A DNA stretch of 64,000 nt from Daphnia pulex. Lineage: Eukaryota > Arthropoda > Branchiopoda > Diplostraca > Daphniidae. The position numbers and the translations under genes were made by a program. Location: assembly GCF_021134715.1 (NCBI RefSeq), contig NC_060027.1, forward strand, positions 2,294,001 to 2,358,000. Direction: 5' to 3'. The notes below the pieces were generated by a model. The model worked only from the letters and a program-made list of their open reading frames with translations, was not told where the DNA came from and searched no databases. Below, piece by piece: positions 22,641 to 34,500 of the stretch (positions within the stretch are counted from its first letter, which is position 1; each line of letters begins with the position of its first letter).

Positions 22641-25600
22641 TCTAGATTGGCTTACTCTAATTAAGTAACTACTGGTGTGGAAAACAAAGAAGGTGAATCA
22701 ATCTACGAACACTACAAGACTATTACAGTGCAATTGTGCTGATATAGTGATGAGATAGTAAAACGAAATCTACGACCATCAACGACACAAAACACTACAG
22801 AGAAACCACGACAAATTGTGTAGGCAATGCATAAAACGAAATTAATCCAAGTGCAAAGGCGTGAAGATGCAAAACTACTGCAGCAAACTAGAGACAAGTG
22901 CACACCGTGCGAATACGTGGACTACTGAGCATTTTTGGGCCCCTAGAATGCCCACCGGCACGTCGATTCCCCGCAGCAACAACGCTGGAGGTATTTTTAA
23001 GTATTCGAGGTCAGATGAAAATAGAGCAAATTGAATAAGGGAGGAGTATCCTTTATTGACCCAATTTGAACTCACCATCGTTTGGTAGCGAACAGCCTTG
23101 AAAGTTATTTTGTCTCTCTTCCCCCTTTAATCCTTGTGAAGACGGTGGCTTGACAACATCATCTCACAATAATGCAAGTAAACTCATGTAAGTAAGTGGA
23201 AGTGATAATTTCAAATGTTGCTTCATGTTTGTGGAGAAGGGGGGGGGGGGTCTAATTCCAAAATCATGTCAATCATTCAATCATTATCATCATTATCACC
23301 TTGTTAGGTTATTTGGAGATAGCGTAGATAATGCACCCGGCTTATTCCTTATCACAAAAGATAAAGATAGTTTTTTATTAGCTTGAAAATTTACACAAAT
23401 ACAATTACCTAGAATACGGTTCACTAGACATTTTCCAACAATATGATTTGTTTTCTATTTGTTTGATGTTTTTTCTTGGAGGTTTGCCCTATGTGGCTAA
23501 TTCAGCTTGACCTGTCCCAGGGTTATCGTCCACCAACGTTGCGGCTGAAAAAGTCCTGTGAAAAATCCGGTTGACATGTAACTGAACGGCCATGTCGATT
23601 CACTGGGATGTTCTTCTTAGAGAGTCAGCAATTGGAAAAGAAGACAGGACGAGACTGCTTCACCATCCTTGTTTGGGTAACGTCCAGGATCAGCTAACCT
23701 CCTGTTTTTTATCTTCGAAAATTTTGACAGGGTTCTCCCAGCCCTAACTACATGGTAAAACATAAAAATTTCATTAAAAAACGAGACTCTAATCTAATGT
23801 ACTACTATGTATTACTTTCGATATGTTCAACTCCCTTCATTTAGGTATGTTGTAGGCACGTTGCTGCCTCGCAACTTGACGAGCCCAAATGATGAACCGT
23901 AAGTCAAGTGAAGATCTCTTATTTGGCTCATCCGGCATACACTACTGGTCGGATTTTCCGCCTATCGCGATATAACACAGCACACTTAAGATTTTTAAGA
24001 AAATGAAAACAAGTTAAAATTCTTCATACCATGAATTTTCGTGCAAAGTATCCATCTCTTCCTATACATAATTGGTATTCACAAATGGCGCCACGAATGA
24101 AAGGGTGAACAACGTTCGCATCTGAATTTAGAGAATTTTGGTCCTTTCGATTTCGTATCTTTCTGGCCTTGGATTACCGATCCTTCTACATGAATTCAGC
24201 GGAATTTTGGACCCCCAAATGGTGGGAGTGAGTTGCTCCTGGACAAGATGTGTGAGTTATTACGCCGAGTCATCCGAGAGAACCGACATCTTCTTCAGCC
24301 AAATGAATGATTCGGTCCACGATCTAAACTCTGCAACATGTCATCGAATTCCATATCTGTCCGTTTCGAAATAAGCAGCAAAATTGAATGAGAGAATAAA
24401 AATTAAAAAGAGAATAAGTTCCGATAGGTAGTATTTGAATTCACCTATTTCCATGGAAAAATCACAAGAAGTTTCCTGCTGCGACTCAATTTGTTCAGCC
24501 AGATTAACTGGGGGCGAACTAAGACCAATCTACTAAAGACTCAATCTCCTGTAAAACACAACAATGTTAAATAAATTTAAACAACAAATAGTTCGATTAG
24601 AATTTTACCCTGTAGGATATCTGTGTTCCTTCCGGCAACTAATCGCGGGGATGTTGAGACTCCGATGTAACGCAGTCGACCAAAGAAATAATTGGCGTAT
24701 AGGCGACACTAAACTGGCAAGTAACTTCGCGATCCAAGGACCACTCGGCAGCTGCTGTTGATTTGGAGATAACTTTTAAAGATAGGGCCGCTGATGCTGA
24801 TCCCTGTCGCCGCTTCACTTTCATTGGCAAGGGCATCAGATTGATGCACGATTTGAATATGGGCGGTCAATCGACGAAATTTAGCATCGTCCACCTTTTA
24901 TTTCCATTATTTCTCTACTGTAATTGCAAAAGCAGTGATTCTTCATCTAATTTGTGATTTGGAAACAATACTTGGGTTTTAAGGAAATTTTGAATGTGCA
25001 TGATGGCTGGTTCATCTTCTTGTTGGTTTACCTCAACTACTGGTATCAACGCCTTGATGATATGGAATATTTCAAGTTGTCGTTTCTGATTTTAACTCAG
25101 CTTGACACTGGTAATTGCGCTGAAGTAGTTTTTTATTTCATAAAAGACTTGGTCTCAAAGCTCAGTTGGTCATTGGGTCCGTTGTTGAAAGGGTACCAAC
25201 TCTAAAAAAAGTAAATTGGAATTATGCTCTAGTAAATATTCCGAGCCAATTTTGTATTCTCGTCTAAAATTGAGAATGAAAAGGTTTGTGTCAAAAGTTT
25301 TGGTGTGTAAACTGAACTACCATACCAATGTTTGTGCACATCTTTTCCTACTTATTTATGTAGCAGCTTCACTTCTGTCTCATTGCCTGTTGATATCTTT
25401 CGGTTTGAGGATGAGTATCAGAAATGACGTACAAACCTACAAAAAAGATAAATTTAGCTTTACAGAAAGGTAATGAAACAACATTCAATTGAGTTGCCCA
25501 TGTTCAACTTGCTGTTATTACTCAAAAATTGTTGATGCACTCTGTACTCTAACAACTTTTTTGTTTCTTCTCTATTTTAAAGTCGAAATAAAAAATATTT

Positions 25601-26738
25601 CACTAACAGTCATAAGAAGATCAAAGCAATCTCACTTTTCTATATTTCGACCATTAACAGAGCAATACACCGCCGACAAAATAGTGAAACGTGAGGTGAA
25701 AGCCACGAGGAACGCAGACGACAAAAGATCACAGCATGATTTAATAAGCAGTACAAAATTCCTCTACTAGGTGTCTGAAAAACAATAAATGACGCGGTTC
25801 TTTTCAAAAAATGGTGCATTTGCTTACTATTTTTTTGCTTTTTGACTTTTTCATACCTTTTTGCTTTCCACTATTTATTCACTTTGATCTTACTGTAGAT
25901 TCAATGAATATTTAACACTATTACTCATTTGAATGAGGAAGTCTCTCAAATAAACATCATTTAACATACAAGAAATCATTTCATTCAAAATAATGGACCC
26001 TTTTAACATAAATTTTGATAAAAGCAAATATGTCATACAATCAAAAACAATAATTTGAAGGAATTGGCAAGCAAAGTTAAAAAAAAGTATCTGTATGGCT
26101 ATGGGATTGGATCCTCCCTACTAATGATGAAAAATCCATAAATATAGCATCAAAATGTTTTGAACTTTGAATGTAATACAAAAAGAGATACTTGAAATTG
26201 TGTAGATATTCCCAAAGGAACACGTACTGACGTACCGACGTAGTCTCCGTTCACCAATCTCCAACAACAACAATTCCACTCGTGAATGAAGCAGACGACG
26301 TGATAAATCGGATTCCATGAAGTAGTGCGGATTTTCTATACCAGGTGCCTCTGAAAAGAAACAAATTACGCGGGCTTTTTTTTTTAAATGGAGAGTACAC
26401 ATGTGGGTTTCACAACAAAAATATGTGCAGCATTTTTATCCTGATGACGCAGCTAAAGCCCAATAATTGTCCGGCATCTTTAAAAATGACACACTTGCAT
26501 CAACAACTCTAGAGGAAGAAAGATAAAAGTTGTTAAGAAAATCCGAGTTTTTAATTTTGAATAAAGCCTAGGCTGAAAGCTGAAAGGCAAGACTTTTGTT
26601 GCTGTTCAGCTGTTTATAAGTAGCCAATTTGAGATAGACTGTACCTCTGGTGTAATAACTTAAGTCATACACCAGGTCCACAGAAAAACTCCCATCACAG
26701 AAAGTCAAAATCCAATGCTGACTCAATTCTTTTTTTTT
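22641..26738. other. Noncoding region with decayed duplicated segments
   Basis: No intact gene is supported. Two stretches about 570 bp apart (near 25690-25830 and 26260-26410) align loosely around GCAGACGAC and an AGGTGnCTGAAAA...ACGCGG block. On the minus strand each looks like a decayed exon behind a TTTCAG acceptor. Minus-strand frames near 24639-24894 (MDDAKFRRLTAHIQ) are also exon-like but isolated. A G-run lies at 23240-23250. Confidence 0.35.
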
Positions 26739-27062
26739 TTAATCCCTTGCGAGAGGGCAGGCGGTGCTGCTATCTACCGTTGAGAAGAAAAACCCGTTTG
26801 AATGCGCAGAAACGGCAGAGCCATTGAAAAGTAAATGAGCGAACTGTAAAAACCGGAATTGTTTCAAAACGTTCCGGTTTGGCGACACAGATTCGCCATC
26901 TGTTTGTTTCTCCTTTTCAATTGTTAACCTTTTAGTGTCGTGTACATTTCGAAGGAAAAAGAAGCGGCCACAATGCCGCCCGCCGCCCAGTTGTAATCTC
27001 GACAAGAGAAAGCGCAACGTCATCCAGTCAAATGATGACACAACAGAATCGCTGGGCTCCAT
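26739..27062 (-). CDS. Hypothetical 107-residue open frame, doubtful
   Basis: A single uninterrupted minus-strand frame beginning MEPSDSVVSSFDWMT, starting about 200 bp from the ATG of the WD40 gene and divergent to it. Codon use is mixed and no domain is recognised. It could be a small gene sharing a bidirectional promoter or a chance frame in 5' flanking DNA. Confidence 0.2.
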   Translation of the reverse strand: MEPSDSVVSSFDWMTLRFLLSRLQLGGGRHCGRFFFLRNVHDTKRLTIEKEKQTDGESVSPNRNVLKQFRFLQFAHLLFNGSAVSAHSNGFFFSTVDSSTACPLARD

Positions 27063-27082
27063 CGAATAGCATCCGTCGGTTA

Positions 27083-27088
27083 TCAGTT
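27083..27088 (+). promoter_or_regulatory. Candidate initiator (TCAGTT) of the WD40 gene
   Basis: TCAGTT matches the arthropod initiator consensus and lies 175-180 bp before the ATG at 27263. No TATA box is obvious upstream. Motif-based only. Confidence 0.35.
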
Positions 27089-27262
27089 GTCGAGATAAGT
27101 TTTTTGGTCGAGGGGCGTTGATAAAGGGGGGACGTTTTACACGGGTGTGAGAGACGGCTGTTTATCACGCCGACCCAGAGAACTCAACTGTCAAACACAA
27201 ATTGAAAGTCAGAGAGTTGAATCGTCGTCGTCGTCGTTTGGCTGGCGTGTTTTGTTCCAGCC

Positions 27263-28862
27263 ATGTCGGTTGAATTTGTAATCTCGCCCAAAAGTTTGGA
27301 CGACTCTGCTCTACTAGTGTCAAATTGTGCCTTCCATCCGCACGAACCCGTCCTGGCCTGTGCCGTGCAGGGCGGACCCGTTCGCCTGTACCAGCAGCCG
27401 GACGCCGTCGGCTCCATCGTTCCATTGTCAAAGTGGAAAGAGACCGTCTTCAATCCGGTTTCCACACAATACCCCGTTTCCGACGCCTCGTGCCTCCAGT
27501 GGGACGTGAGTTGTTGTTGTTGGCTCAAGAGAGAAATTCTAATTCGATTAACCTGTTCACCTGGAAATTGATTTAAAAAAACAAAAAACAAAAAGGCGGA
27601 TGGGAGGCGATTAGCAGTCGGTTACCAAAACGGAACGCTGATCCTGTGGAATGGCGAGGACGGATGTCGTTTGCTCGAGAGGCGAAAGCACACGGCCAGA
27701 ATCGGGAGCATTCGATGGAATCCAATCCGGACCAATGTCTTCGCCAGCGCCAGCAGCAACGACAGGGTATATCCAATCTAAAAAAAACAATCAGCCGGGG
27801 CAATAGAACGGCACTTTAGCACGCGATCTCTCGTGACGAACCTCTAATGCGATTATTTCATTATATATTGTTCCATATAAAACACAGTCGGCCTTGGTGT
27901 GGGATGCTGACAAGAAACCGTCGCCGCTGGTTCAACGATTCACCGACGCCGATCGGATTGACGACGTCGTTTGGATTTCGGCAACTCAATTGGCTTTCTA
28001 CTCGAGAGACCAGACCGACGGAATCATTCGCATTTGCCAAATCGGCAGGGAGAATCCGATAATGGCCTTGGTGCACGGAGTAAGTAATCCATTTGATGAA
28101 ACATTACGTCTTTTAGTATTAGATTAGATTAATTTTAAAAAAGTGTCGCTATAGAACTCGATCAATTCCGTACGGTGGAACAGTCAAGTAAACCTACTCG
28201 CTTCCGTCTCATCTTTTGTGACTAAAGGAATGGGTCACGTCATGTTGCAGGTACTATAATAGCGAGAAACATTTTAAAATTGATTTTCATGCAATTTAAT
28301 TCGATTGATAAGATCTGGTCGCCGGATCAAAATGATCCAATCAAAACGTTGATTCAAGCACAATCAGAGGTCCGATGTATCGACTCGTTAACTCTGGAAA
28401 ACGACGCTAATAAACCTTTACTCGTTGTCGGGTATGAAATAAGATTCATCAAAAATTACGTTGGCTATTTTCAAATTGATTTTTGATGTTAAGGGGTTGC
28501 GCTGACGGTTCGACAATCGTCTGGAACTTGAACGACAAAGGGAATAGCCACAAAAGACTTGACGACGGCCATTACGCAGCAATTAACGACCTGTGCTTCT
28601 CGCCTAATAGAAGATGGCTGGCGTCCATCGACAGGGATGGCCAATTAATCGTCAGATTAGCCGAGGTATTTCTATTTCTATCGACAACATTTCAGCTACT
28701 GGTTGCTGCTGACAGACTTATTATTTATAACTATAGGATTGGCGAAAAGTGTACGAGACAAAGACGGAGGCCAGTAATTGCCAAAGAGCTCTTTCGTGGA
28801 GTGGTTCCAGTGACAAATTGGCTATCGTCAATGCTCGTTATCAGGTAGTATTACAGTTATAG
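27263..28862 (+). CDS. WD40-repeat protein, TBL1/Ebi-like propeller
   Basis: Seven exons, 27263-27505, 27596-27766, 27888-28079, 28155-28250, 28313-28431, 28494-28665 and 28737-28862, give 372 residues in consistent phase. Successive propeller blades end in WD-type strands: GTLILWN, ALVWD, GIIRICQIG, LQIWS, STIVWNLND and LIVRLAEDW. Blade starts such as SIRWNPIRTNVFAS, SVRWNSQVNLLASVS and DLCFSPNRRWLAS are typical. The order, including a blade ending RICQIG rather than WD, resembles TBL1/Ebi corepressor subunits. Unlike Ebi there is no LisH/F-box-like N-terminus: the protein starts directly before the first blade. A scaffold role is expected from the fold; corepressor membership is inference. 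The final exon runs NARYQVVLQL to a stop, so the last blade may be short. Confidence 0.8.
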
Positions 28863-29745
28863 ACATTTGTCGTGACGACCCTACAGCTATAGCTACTCAT
28901 CGGCGAGGGGAAAGTTTCTTAACTGGACCCGAGACCATTTTTCATTGAATCTTCAATTTTTTCAGGAAAAAACAAAAGTTTTTCGGGGTCTTTAGATATT
29001 TTCCGTTCACCGAAGGTTGCACACACAATTCACAATCTCGGCGAAACGAAAAATAAACAATTTGATTCGGGCAAAAAAGAAACTTTCTCCTATCACGCTG
29101 GATGACGGACGCCATATTATTCCAGTTATATGAAAGTTGACTAAAAATGTATTTTGTCTCCGACAGGTTTTTCTTGTGGAAATCATCCATTAGACTCCGA
29201 GCAATCTTCAACTTCAATTCACATGCAAAATCATCCAACCGTTGAAAACAACTTTTTCTATCCTTTTTTTTTCAAATCTCCCGCCATACGGGATTGCCTC
29301 AACTCTCAAATATTGCAACTGCCACACATCATAAAACGAGTCGGGAAGGGGCGAAACGTGACCGTCTTATGTTTGCATTTGCACACACTACACCGCTGAA
29401 ATTCGCGCTGCTTGTTCAGCGCAAACGTGCAAACGTGGCCATTTAGCATATCGAGTCGACGAAAATTATCCGCCGAATCGACGACGACGACGAGTTGCTA
29501 ATTAGGAAAACTAAAAACATTTTTTTAGTGGACCAGGAATGGCTCGAATTTTAGCAGTTTTCTCACATCGCAAAATCACAAGATTAGCTTCGCAAATTTA
29601 GTTAAAAAATAGAACGAAATTCATCATTTGGTTTTTCATAAAAACGTAATTCAATGAAAGGGAGTGTTTTGCTATGAACAAGATAATAAACTAGATAACA
29701 TTTGGTTTATTATTTTGCTTTTAAACTAAATAAAGACTCAATAAA
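28863..29745. other. Downstream flank of the WD40 gene
   Basis: No exon is supported. The stretch is AT-rich with a short CGA/ACG run near 29480. No canonical AATAAA was seen immediately after the stop; one at 29052-29057 could serve. Confidence 0.35.
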
Positions 29746-30262
29746 GAAAATCCTAGTCCTCAAAGTATTGGAAAAACCTGTACGTAGTTATGGGTGTTTA
29801 AGTTGTTTCACACTAACGAGAACCACCAAGTGACTTGCTCACACATGGTTGTTGTTGGACAAGAAAATTATGAGATGACTTCATGATTTTCTTCAAAGTT
29901 TTCTTCTAAAAATTCTAATTCGGCCATGGTGGCCTCAGCCTGGCCTTTGACAAGTGAAAAAAGCTATGCCTGTGTCTGCCTCTGCTAGATTTGTATACAC
30001 TACGAAATAATTCACGCTCAGGTTTACGAAAAAACATACTTGCCAAAATAGTAGAGAGTCCGTTGAGAAGTGCAAAAACTGTTTCCTAGTAGGTTTTTAT
30101 CTCTGATTTCTAGTATTAATATTAACTGGCAATCTCAAAAGTTAAACAAGGAAAAAACGTTTCACGTGTCGTTTGGCTAAATTGTAGTCTGCAATCTGGA
30201 ATGGGCATGGGCCTTTTTTGCATTTGCCAAATTGCGAAAAATCAGTCATTAATTGAATCGAA
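29746..30262 (+). repeat. Dispersed ~0.5 kb repeat, copy 1
   Basis: This stretch is an inverted, roughly 85-90 % identical copy (by eye) of 55066-55572. Shared blocks include CCATGGTGGCCTCAGCCTGG, CGAAATAATTCACGCTCAGG and ACTGGCAATCTCAAAAGTTA. The middle part reads like a decayed coding exon (AMPVSA in the other copy) and is frameshifted and interrupted here. It is probably a transposon or duplicated pseudogene fragment; no terminal repeats were recognised. Confidence 0.75.
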
Positions 30263-31501
30263 TAAAACCGGATAATACGATAAAGCTAGATTTAAGCATT
30301 TAAGTAAATGAATAAAACTTTCGCATTTTTCGTTTAATCATTCGTTTAATCATCGAAAGGAATGTGCTTATACATTGATTTAAAAAAAAACAAAAAACCA
30401 CGAACCGAAAATTTTCTCATTTTTTAATTCAATCAAGAAAAAACACACTTTGACAAATAACTTTTTTATCGGGGTGGATGGGATAAAACAGCCAAAAGGG
30501 GTATGTAGATATAGGAATGATTACTATTTTTTTTTTGTCTTTTTCTTTTTGTTCATTTACGACAAGGAATGTTCCAGCAGCAAAATGGACGGGGTAATTT
30601 TGGAACTTGCCAAATGAGAGAGAAAATGAATATTTTTTGTTTTGAAATTCCCCCCCCCCAAAAAAAAATAATATTCCACGATATATAAGTGACTGTCAAG
30701 TACTGTGTTTTCATTTGATTTCCTTTCCTTTTTTCTTATATAGAGTAGTAGTACGTTAAGGGGGCAGTAACTTAAATTACTAAGACACACACGATTATCT
30801 CTCCCCAAACACACAAAATCGTCGATGATAATATGAGGAGGGAAATGAGGAACTAACATCGTTGGATATAGTTTTAAACAAACAAAAGGAAAGAAAAGAA
30901 AAGAAAAAGAAAGAAATTTAGTTATATAAAAGTCTGGTATAATAATAATACGCACAGCAATATTGCTATTCTTTGGGAAACGAATGACTCGATAATTCAG
31001 ACATTCTAAATATGATAATTCAATTGGGAGGGCCATCTTTTTCTTTTCTTTTCAAAATGTGTTAGATAATAGTGGGGGGAGGCAGGAAAAGAAGGACACA
31101 CGTAATTAGCCATCAGTATTTTCTTCCAGTAAAAAAAAATTGTTTCTTTTTTTCCTTGTCGAATTTTTTTGTTGGTTGGTTGAAAAGTATATCGATGTCG
31201 AAGAGATCTCGTTATTTATATACACGGGGATAGATAAATTGACCGAGATCAACTCTCAGCTCAGCTCTCGCACGCACACACACACACATAGCAGACAGAC
31301 ATTCATTATTATTATTAATTACGCTCACATTCGTTCGATCCCGCCCGCATAAATTGGAAATCAAAAAGACGGGACAGAAATTTAGAAATTTCTAGAAATG
31401 ATTCACGTTGATCTTTGGTATTTCAATATTCAAATTTTTTCATTTTTTTTTTTCGTTTTTTTAGCTTTTCGTTATTATCTCGATGATTATTTAATTCAAT
31501 C
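30263..31501. other. Noncoding region downstream of pebbled
   Basis: AT-rich with C- and A-runs near 30650-30668 and CA repeats near 31274. A 159-codon minus-strand frame at 30557-31036 is Phe/Leu/Ile-rich low complexity and lies within possible pebbled 3' UTR, so I do not call it a gene. Confidence 0.4.
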
Positions 31502-31507
31502 TTTATT
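31502..31507 (-). terminator. Candidate poly(A) signal of pebbled
   Basis: AATAAA on the minus strand, about 48 bp after the stop codon at 31555-31557. Other AATAAA matches occur further on, so the 3' UTR could be much longer. Confidence 0.35.
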
Positions 31508-31554
31508 TTTTTAGGAAATATAATGTAAATTAATTCTTCTTTAATTTTTATTCC

Positions 31555-34500
31555 TCAAACCCGGTTGCCTCCGGTGACGCCCAAGAGACGGGCGGCATCA
31601 TCCGCCGGTTTGGACATGAGCTGCTCCACGATGGAAGTGTCTTGAATGCCGAGCAAATTGCCAATCAGATCCGATCCGCACGGACCGCGCAGTCTCATCC
31701 CACCCGCCGATTTGGACCCGGTCTTGGAGCTGGATCCGCTCCAAAGGGCCTGCATCCGCACTTTAGCCTTGGCGGATGACCTCGACGATTCGCGACGTTG
31801 CTGCTGCTGTTGATGTTGTTGCAGCTGCTGGCGATTGTCCGAGCTGACGGATCCTTCCTCCTCTTCTTCCTCGCAATCCTCCTCCTCCTCGTCGCTCTCT
31901 TCCGCATGGCCCGATCCGCCGTGCTTCCGCCGGTGTCGCAACATGGAGTGTTTCAACGTGAAGCGGCGCGAGCAGACGTCGCACTGATAGGGCCGCTCCC
32001 CGCTGTGGGTCCGCATGTGACGCCGGAGGTCTTCCGCCGACCAGAAACGGCGCAAGCAAAAGGCGCAAATGACCTGATGGATATCAAATCAAATCAAATA
32101 AATAATTGGCAATTAATTTCAATTCGAATTGCGGATAATTTCAATTTAATTCGAATTACCTTTCGGTTGACGTAATCGGGGAATTTCCCACGGACGGAAT
32201 CGTAATCTTCGCCGTCGTCGGAAGTCGGCGCGGACGGCATGGGCGGTGGCTCGGCCACCAGGGCCCCCACTTTGCCCACCAGGTCGTGGAATTCCTCCGT
32301 GTGGTCACGCTGGAGGTGATCCAGCACTTCCTGCCTCTCGGCGTAGCCGCCGGAATCGTCACACAAATGACATTTGAACGGCAGCTGCTCGTTATTGCCG
32401 CCGGCGGTCGAATTGCCGTCGCCCGCCTGCAGCGATGGACTGACCGGATTGCTGTTGCTGGACTGATGATGATGATGATGGTGGTGGTGGTGGCCTTTCT
32501 CGGAATCGCCGTGATCGCCGCCCGTGATCGATTCCGGACTGCTGAGACCACCGTGAGCCGGGCAGTGCTTGTTGTCCACGTGTTTCTTGAGATTGTCCGA
32601 AGTGGCAAAGGTCGACGACGGGCAACGGGCGCACTTGTACGGTCGGTCGGGGACGTTGCGCGAATTATCCGGGCCAGCAGCGGAGGAGGCCGAATTCTGT
32701 CCGGTCGTGTTGTTGTTGCTTCCGGCGTGTTCGCCGCCGGCGCTGCTGCTGCTGTGATGATGACGCAAATGGTTTCCGTGTTTGCGCAACAGATGGCGGT
32801 CGCAGTTGGACTTGGTGGTGAACCAGAGCGGGCACTGCGGACACTTGTACGGCTTCTGGCCCGTGTGGGTCAGAATGTGACGCCGCAGGGAGCTGGTCCA
32901 CGGGAACTTGCGGGCGCAGTACGGGCAGCTCACCCGGTGGGGGGCGTTCGAATAGGCGCTCTTCTTTTTGCCCTTGGCGTTCGAGATGGCCTGCCCGCCA
33001 CCGCCGCCGCCGCTGTCGGATCGATTGCCTCCGAAATCGCTGCCGCCCATCGACTGGCCGTCGCTAATGCTCGTGCACTCGCCTTCGTCCATCTCGTCCG
33101 TGTTGTTGCCCTCAGACGGACTGGCCCGGTTCATCTTGTCGCTCGTCACAGAGTCTTCCGCTTCGACGTCGCGGTGCTGGCTGAAATACTGCTGGAAACT
33201 CTGAGCCACCGCGTTGGTCAGCAGTTTGGAAACGCTGGCCAGATCGGTGGCCGGCTCGGCTTTGACGCTGCCGCTGCTACTGTGCTGCTGCTGCTGCTGG
33301 ACCAGCGGCCCTGGCTCCTTGCGCTCAATGTCAATGACCAAAGGGCCGTCCTCTTCTTCTTCCTCCTCGCCTTCATCCTCGTAGTCGTCCTCGTCTTCGC
33401 TGTGTTCGCTGTTGCGGCGCTTCTTCAGTTTCTGCTGGACGGCCTGGCGGACCTGCTCCGAAATGGGCGCCTTGCTCCCTTCTACCAGCTTCATGTCAGA
33501 CTGCGACAGTTGTGGGACGATGGCCGGTATCGAGTTGACCAGGTGACCCTTCAGGTCCACCATCGTCGGTAGAGCGGCCGATTTGGTCAGGGCGCAGGCC
33601 GATCTGCGGTGTCCGCGAGGTCGGCTGGACCAAATGTCCGGGTGCTGCTGCTTAATGTGACGCTCCATGTTGGAGCGGAGAGTGAAACGGGCCGTGCAGT
33701 GCTCGCAGCCAAACGGCCGCTCCGTCCGGTAGCGGCGCTGCTTCTGCTTCTTGACCAGCACTCCGTTCTTGAGGACCATCTTGACTCCGGGGTCGTTGGC
33801 GGCCTGCAGCTGGGCCGACGAGCTGCTGTGATGGTGGCCGCCGCTTGACTTTTTCGACTCCATCTTGATGGGCGTGGTGGGGACGGCCATGGGGACGGGA
33901 CGGATGTTCTCCACAGAGTCCTGCTGGTTGTATTTCTTGACGGCCGGCATCAAAAGTCCCTCGACCAGCGAATGAGCCGACGGATGGCTCGGCTGGACTT
34001 TCTGGATTTGCTGCTGCTGCTGGGCCTGGCGGATGGCGTCGTGGTGGGCGGCCGCGATGGCCAGGGCCGATAGATCGACGGCCGGATTCTGGTGGCCCAT
34101 TTCGACCAATTTCGATTCGATGAAAGCCGAGTAAGGTGCCCCGCCCAGGCCGGGATAGAAGAAGGGCAGGCCGGCCAATGAGGCGACAGTTCCGGAATAA
34201 GGAGAACCGAAATAAGGAGACGGGAACGAAACGGCCGGTTTGACATCAGTGGGAGTCGAGTGCTGTTGCTGTTGCTGCTGGGCCGGAGTCGAAACGACCG
34301 GAGCCAGTGGAGGAGACGGCTGGGCCGGAACGGACGGATGATGGTGATGCTGTTGCTGTTGGGAATGGACCGGAGTGACGGGCAAGGCCGCAGCAGGTGC
34401 TGTCGCCTTAGTGGGCGTGACTTCCTGTCGCCGCTTCCGCAAATCCAAAACGTCAACCGTCAAATCCAGCGGGCCGTCTTGCTCGTTGATTTCCTCATTT

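Noticed and set aside
30557-31036. A 159-codon minus-strand frame
   Set aside because: Phe/Leu/Ile-rich translation of AT- and T-rich DNA in the probable pebbled 3' region; no domain.
32286-33572. A 428-codon + strand frame inside pebbled
   Set aside because: It is the antisense shadow of the zinc-finger exon; the minus-strand fingers and splice sites explain the openness.
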